From the NCBI GenBank assembly GCA_963777665.1, contig CAVZRJ010000012.1:124001-188000 (forward strand): 64,000 nucleotides of DNA. Reading direction: 5' to 3'. The stretch comes from Bog-756 sp963777665 (GTDB lineage Bacteria > Actinomycetota > Acidimicrobiia > Acidimicrobiales > RAAP-2). Each line of letters begins with the position of its first letter. Positions within the stretch are counted from its first letter, which is position 1. Shown here piece after piece: positions 61,812 through 64,000 of the stretch. Under the pieces are notes generated by a model. It did not search any database and had not been told where the DNA came from. It saw only the letters and a list, made by a program, of their open reading frames with translations. The position numbers and the translations under genes are program-made.

Positions 61812-62422
61812 CGGTGCGGCGCCGCTCGTTCGGCTTGAAGCGGAAGTCGGTGGCCGCAAGCCGCCAGTTCGTCGGGGATGCCGTCACCGATCTGCCGGAC
61901 GAGCTCCGTGAGGCCGCAATTCTGATGATGTCCGAGTTGGCTACCAACGCCATCGTGCACGCTGCCACAGGGTTCGAAGTCGGAATTGACCGGTCTGCGG
62001 ACTGGCTCCGGATTTCCGTGACCGATGTGGGTGGCGGCGAGCCGGAGCTCCAGTCACCTTCCGTGAGTGACCCTCATGGCAGAGGGCTGCAGATCGTGAG
62101 GGAGCTCTCGGACGAGTGGGGGATGATCGACAACGAGGATTACTCCGGCAAGACGGTGTGGTGCGCCCTCCGGCTGGACAGAACGGGTCCACCCGAAGGC
62201 GTTTCGACGTCAACCAGTGAGGACACCGGCGGGCGCACCGACCGGCAGCGCAGCCGTCCGGTCCCTCGTCAGCAGGTGCCAGGCGCTGATCGTTCGGACG
62301 CGGTCGAAGACGGCCGGGCGCAGTCCTCGTCCAAGTCGGGTGGTCGGGCCCGGACCTGCCGTGTGGTCCACCGGTCCCGTTCCCATCAGGCGAGGAGCCC
62401 CGGGACGCGGTGCTCAACGTAA
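61808..62422 (+). CDS. Anti-sigma-type GHKL ATPase with long atypical tail
   Basis: 204 residues from GTG 61808 (GTGA overlap). Residues 1-125 are a GHKL anti-sigma/regulatory kinase (AAILMMSELATNAIVHAATGFEV N-box, VTDVGGGEPELQS G1, PHGRGLQIVRELSDEWGM G2, KTVWCALRLD). The last ~75 residues are Ser/Arg-rich and non-homologous, in a region where an extra base may have removed the true stop. It would interact with the STAS protein upstream. Confidence 0.82.
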   Translation: MTVRRRSFGLKRKSVAASRQFVGDAVTDLPDELREAAILMMSELATNAIVHAATGFEVGIDRSADWLRISVTDVGGGEPELQSPSVSDPHGRGLQIVRELSDEWGMIDNEDYSGKTVWCALRLDRTGPPEGVSTSTSEDTGGRTDRQRSRPVPRQQVPGADRSDAVEDGRAQSSSKSGGRARTCRVVHRSRSHQARSPGTRCST

Positions 62423-62779
62423 CCTGAGGTCGAACCAGACGGTTTTGCCGGGACTGGTCTTGAGGGCACCCCAGTGGTCGGAGAGCAGCTCGACTATCGA
62501 CAGGCCCCGGCCGTGCAGATCCCACGGCTCCCTCGCCAGGGGGACCGGCATCCGGTTGTTCCCGTCATGCACCGCCACTCGGAGTGCCTGATTGTTTTCA
62601 CTGGCGATGACGTCGAAAGCGGTGCGGGCATGGAGCACCGCGTTGGTCGCGAGTTCGCTGGTCAGCAGTTCCGCGGTCTCCACCGTCTGACTCGGGTAGA
62701 TCCTGAACACGTGCCGTACGAAGTGCCGGGCGTGGGACACGCTGTCGACTCGCATCGGGAAACGCATGACTGCAATCAC
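62414..62779 (-). CDS. Anti-sigma-type GHKL ATPase (convergent)
   Basis: 121 residues from ATG 62779: MRVDSVSHARHFVRHVFRI, ETAELLTSELATNAVLHARTAFDV (N-box), VAVHDGNNRMPVP (G1) and HGRGLSIVELLSDHWGA (G2), KTVWFDLRL. A minimal anti-sigma kinase of the Streptomyces type, on the opposite strand and overlapping the tail of the previous gene by 9 bp. It may regulate a different sigma factor or sensor. Confidence 0.88.
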   Translation of the reverse strand: MIAVMRFPMRVDSVSHARHFVRHVFRIYPSQTVETAELLTSELATNAVLHARTAFDVIASENNQALRVAVHDGNNRMPVPLAREPWDLHGRGLSIVELLSDHWGALKTSPGKTVWFDLRLR

Positions 62780-63113
62780 TGTTCGTGCCCACTCTGTTAA
62801 CGGTCCGGTACCGGCTGCACCCGATGACCGGTCTCATGCCGTGGCCCGAACTGGCCCGGCGGCCCTTCGGCGCAATGCAGCCGTCTTCACGAGCGGCCGT
62901 GCCGCGGTGACCGGCTCGAGGGGATCGGTCGGTTCTCTGTTCTCTCTTCCATTGCTCTACCCTGCCCACCTCATCCGACACAATTGGATGCAGACGCAAG
63001 GGCTGCAATCGCAGCGCTTCAGCCGGAGATGGTGGCACGTTTGGCGGTCCCGGGGCGTGGGCATAAGTCCCGAGGGTCGTCGATGACCGACGACCGAGGG
63101 ACCGTGAAATGTC
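62780..63113. other. Intergenic stretch, no gene
   Basis: About 330 bp between two minus-strand genes. One plus-strand open frame (62766-63086) is Arg/Ser-rich and looks like chance. No promoter, repeat or RNA is recognised. Confidence 0.5.
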
Positions 63114-64000
63114 TCAGATCTGTTGAGCGTTCCTTGTCTCGCTCTTGGCGCTCTGAACCGACTCGAATTTGTCAAGGCACTTGTCCGAGCAGAAGAACAT
63201 CTGCTCGCCATCGTGGCTTGTCGAGGCAGGAGCGTGTGCCGACTCCACCTGCATGCCGCAGACAGGGTCGATGGAGTAGCCCCGACCACCGCCGAGGCGT
63301 TCACGGTTCCGATACATCCAGTAGAGGAGGCCGAAGATACCGAGGAAGACGATGTTGAGGAACGTGGTGTAGTTCCACTGGAAGTGGTCGGTCACGATCT
63401 GGGTTGGGCGGGCGGTCGGCACAAGACCGACTGCCCGGAAGATGCCCTCAGTGACCAGACCGGCCAAAGACATCACAAACCAGAAGATCGCCAGCATTCT
63501 CAACATCAACTGCCAGCCGTAATAGCGGCGGTAGATCAGCAGCAACGGGATGGCAAGCAGGTCGGCAAAGATGAAGGAGATCACGCCACCAAAGGAGATG
63601 CCACCTTTCCAGAGCGCCGCTGCCAGCGGCACGTTCCCAACCGAGCAGACGAAGCTGATCATGGCGATGAACGGTCCGACGATGACGTTCTCGAGCGTCG
63701 TCCAGAAGCCATGGCCGTGCAGGAACAACGTGTTCCAAACGTGTACCGGTACCAGGGTCGCCAAGAAGCCGGCGATGACATAGCCAATCACCAGCTCTTT
63801 CCTGACCATTGTGAGATCGGCCATGGTGTACGTGGCCGAGTCGGCCCAACCTCCCTTGGATCGCAACCTGACTGACCATGGCTCGTGCTGCAAGGCGGTG
63901 TTCTCCGGGGGACCGTGTTGGTGGTCATGACCGCCTGCACCACTGGCTAACCGCTCCCTCGCCTCGACGACCCGACGACCTTTGAGCCACAAGCTGGCGA
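63114..64000 (-). CDS. Metal-type permease (ArsP/DUF318-like) with C-terminal YHS domain, 5' partial
   Basis: The frame is open to the window edge and lacks its N terminus. It shows a cytoplasmic His-rich loop (GGHDHQHGPPEN), four or five membrane segments (LVIGYVIAGFLATLVPVHVW, ENVIVGPFIAMISFVCSVGNVPLAAALW, GGVISFIFADLLAIPLLLIY) and a C-terminal YHS domain IDPVCGMQVESAHAP...GEQMFFCSDKCLDKFE with three Cys. The CSVGNVPLAAALW motif is typical of the predicted permease family implicated in arsenic or heavy-metal efflux. The YHS domain suggests Cu/Zn/As handling. Confidence 0.85.
   Translation of the reverse strand, partial: ASLWLKGRRVVEARERLASGAGGHDHQHGPPENTALQHEPWSVRLRSKGGWADSATYTMADLTMVRKELVIGYVIAGFLATLVPVHVWNTLFLHGHGFWTTLENVIVGPFIAMISFVCSVGNVPLAAALWKGGISFGGVISFIFADLLAIPLLLIYRRYYGWQLMLRMLAIFWFVMSLAGLVTEGIFRAVGLVPTARPTQIVTDHFQWNYTTFLNIVFLGIFGLLYWMYRNRERLGGGRGYSIDPVCGMQVESAHAPASTSHDGEQMFFCSDKCLDKFESVQSAKSETRNAQQI

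Noticed and set aside
62766..63086. Plus-strand 106-codon ORF downstream of the sigma cassette
   Set aside because: Low-complexity Arg/Ser composition, overlaps the start of a real minus-strand gene, no ribosome binding site.

Overview
The window looks like a chromosomal segment of a high-GC actinobacterium. The evidence is strongly G/C-biased third codon positions, many GTG starts, four-base stop/start overlaps, a three-subunit proton-translocating transhydrogenase, a full yrbE-mce operon, a LAxTG-type wall-sorting signal, DUF5134/CopY-type genes and a SigB/SpoIIE-type regulatory cassette. Features such as the KGYW-repeat surface protein would fit the Acidimicrobiia or a relative, but taxonomy cannot be fixed from the sequence alone.

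Layout. 1-11.3 kb: partial enoyl-CoA hydratase, an SDR oxidoreductase, an EAL protein, pntAA-pntAB-pntB, a KGYW-repeat surface protein, a YacL-like PIN/TRAM protein, and a GH18 protein. 11.4-16.1 kb: tRNA-Ala(CGC) with a small integrated island (tyrosine integrase, transposase remnant, RelE/Phd toxin-antitoxin pair, AbiEii-like nucleotidyltransferase plus partner) ending in a duplicated tRNA 3' segment. 16.2-30.9 kb: Rieske oxygenase, CoA-transferase remnant, glycosyltransferase, GAF-GGDEF-EAL protein, broken alcohol dehydrogenase, a large MpaB-type oxygenase fusion, a cyclase-AAA-TPR regulator, and a membrane protein split by an in-frame TAG. 31-42.7 kb: sortase-anchored pentapeptide protein, a CopY/BlaI-regulated membrane operon with a readable promoter and operator, an ABC-2 exporter, a secreted lipase, and a TetR gene divergent from an acyl-desaturase/reductase pair. 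42.8-57.6 kb: yrbEA-yrbEB-mceABCDEF, a secreted protein, mceG, a Mce-associated protein and further secreted proteins, closed by a very strong terminator. 57.6-62.8 kb: anti-sigma antagonist, anti-sigma kinase, SigB-type sigma factor, PP2C phosphatase, a second antagonist and more kinase-like proteins. 63.1-64 kb: partial metal permease with a C-terminal YHS domain.

Two themes stand out. First, the mce operon carries its own ATPase gene and at least three secreted proteins that share a C-terminal signature by eye. They are candidate new envelope partners of the Mce lipid transporter. Second, many genes are interrupted by indels that, read frame by frame, are nearly all single-base insertions, with intact coding on both sides. 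They are dense in the mce operon and the desaturase reductase and absent from long stretches between. This looks more like consensus insertion errors than gene decay, so frameshifted genes are annotated over their full inferred span and labelled. True decay is called only where something else supports it: the CoA-transferase and transposase fragments, the lost alcohol dehydrogenase C terminus, and possibly the in-frame TAG.
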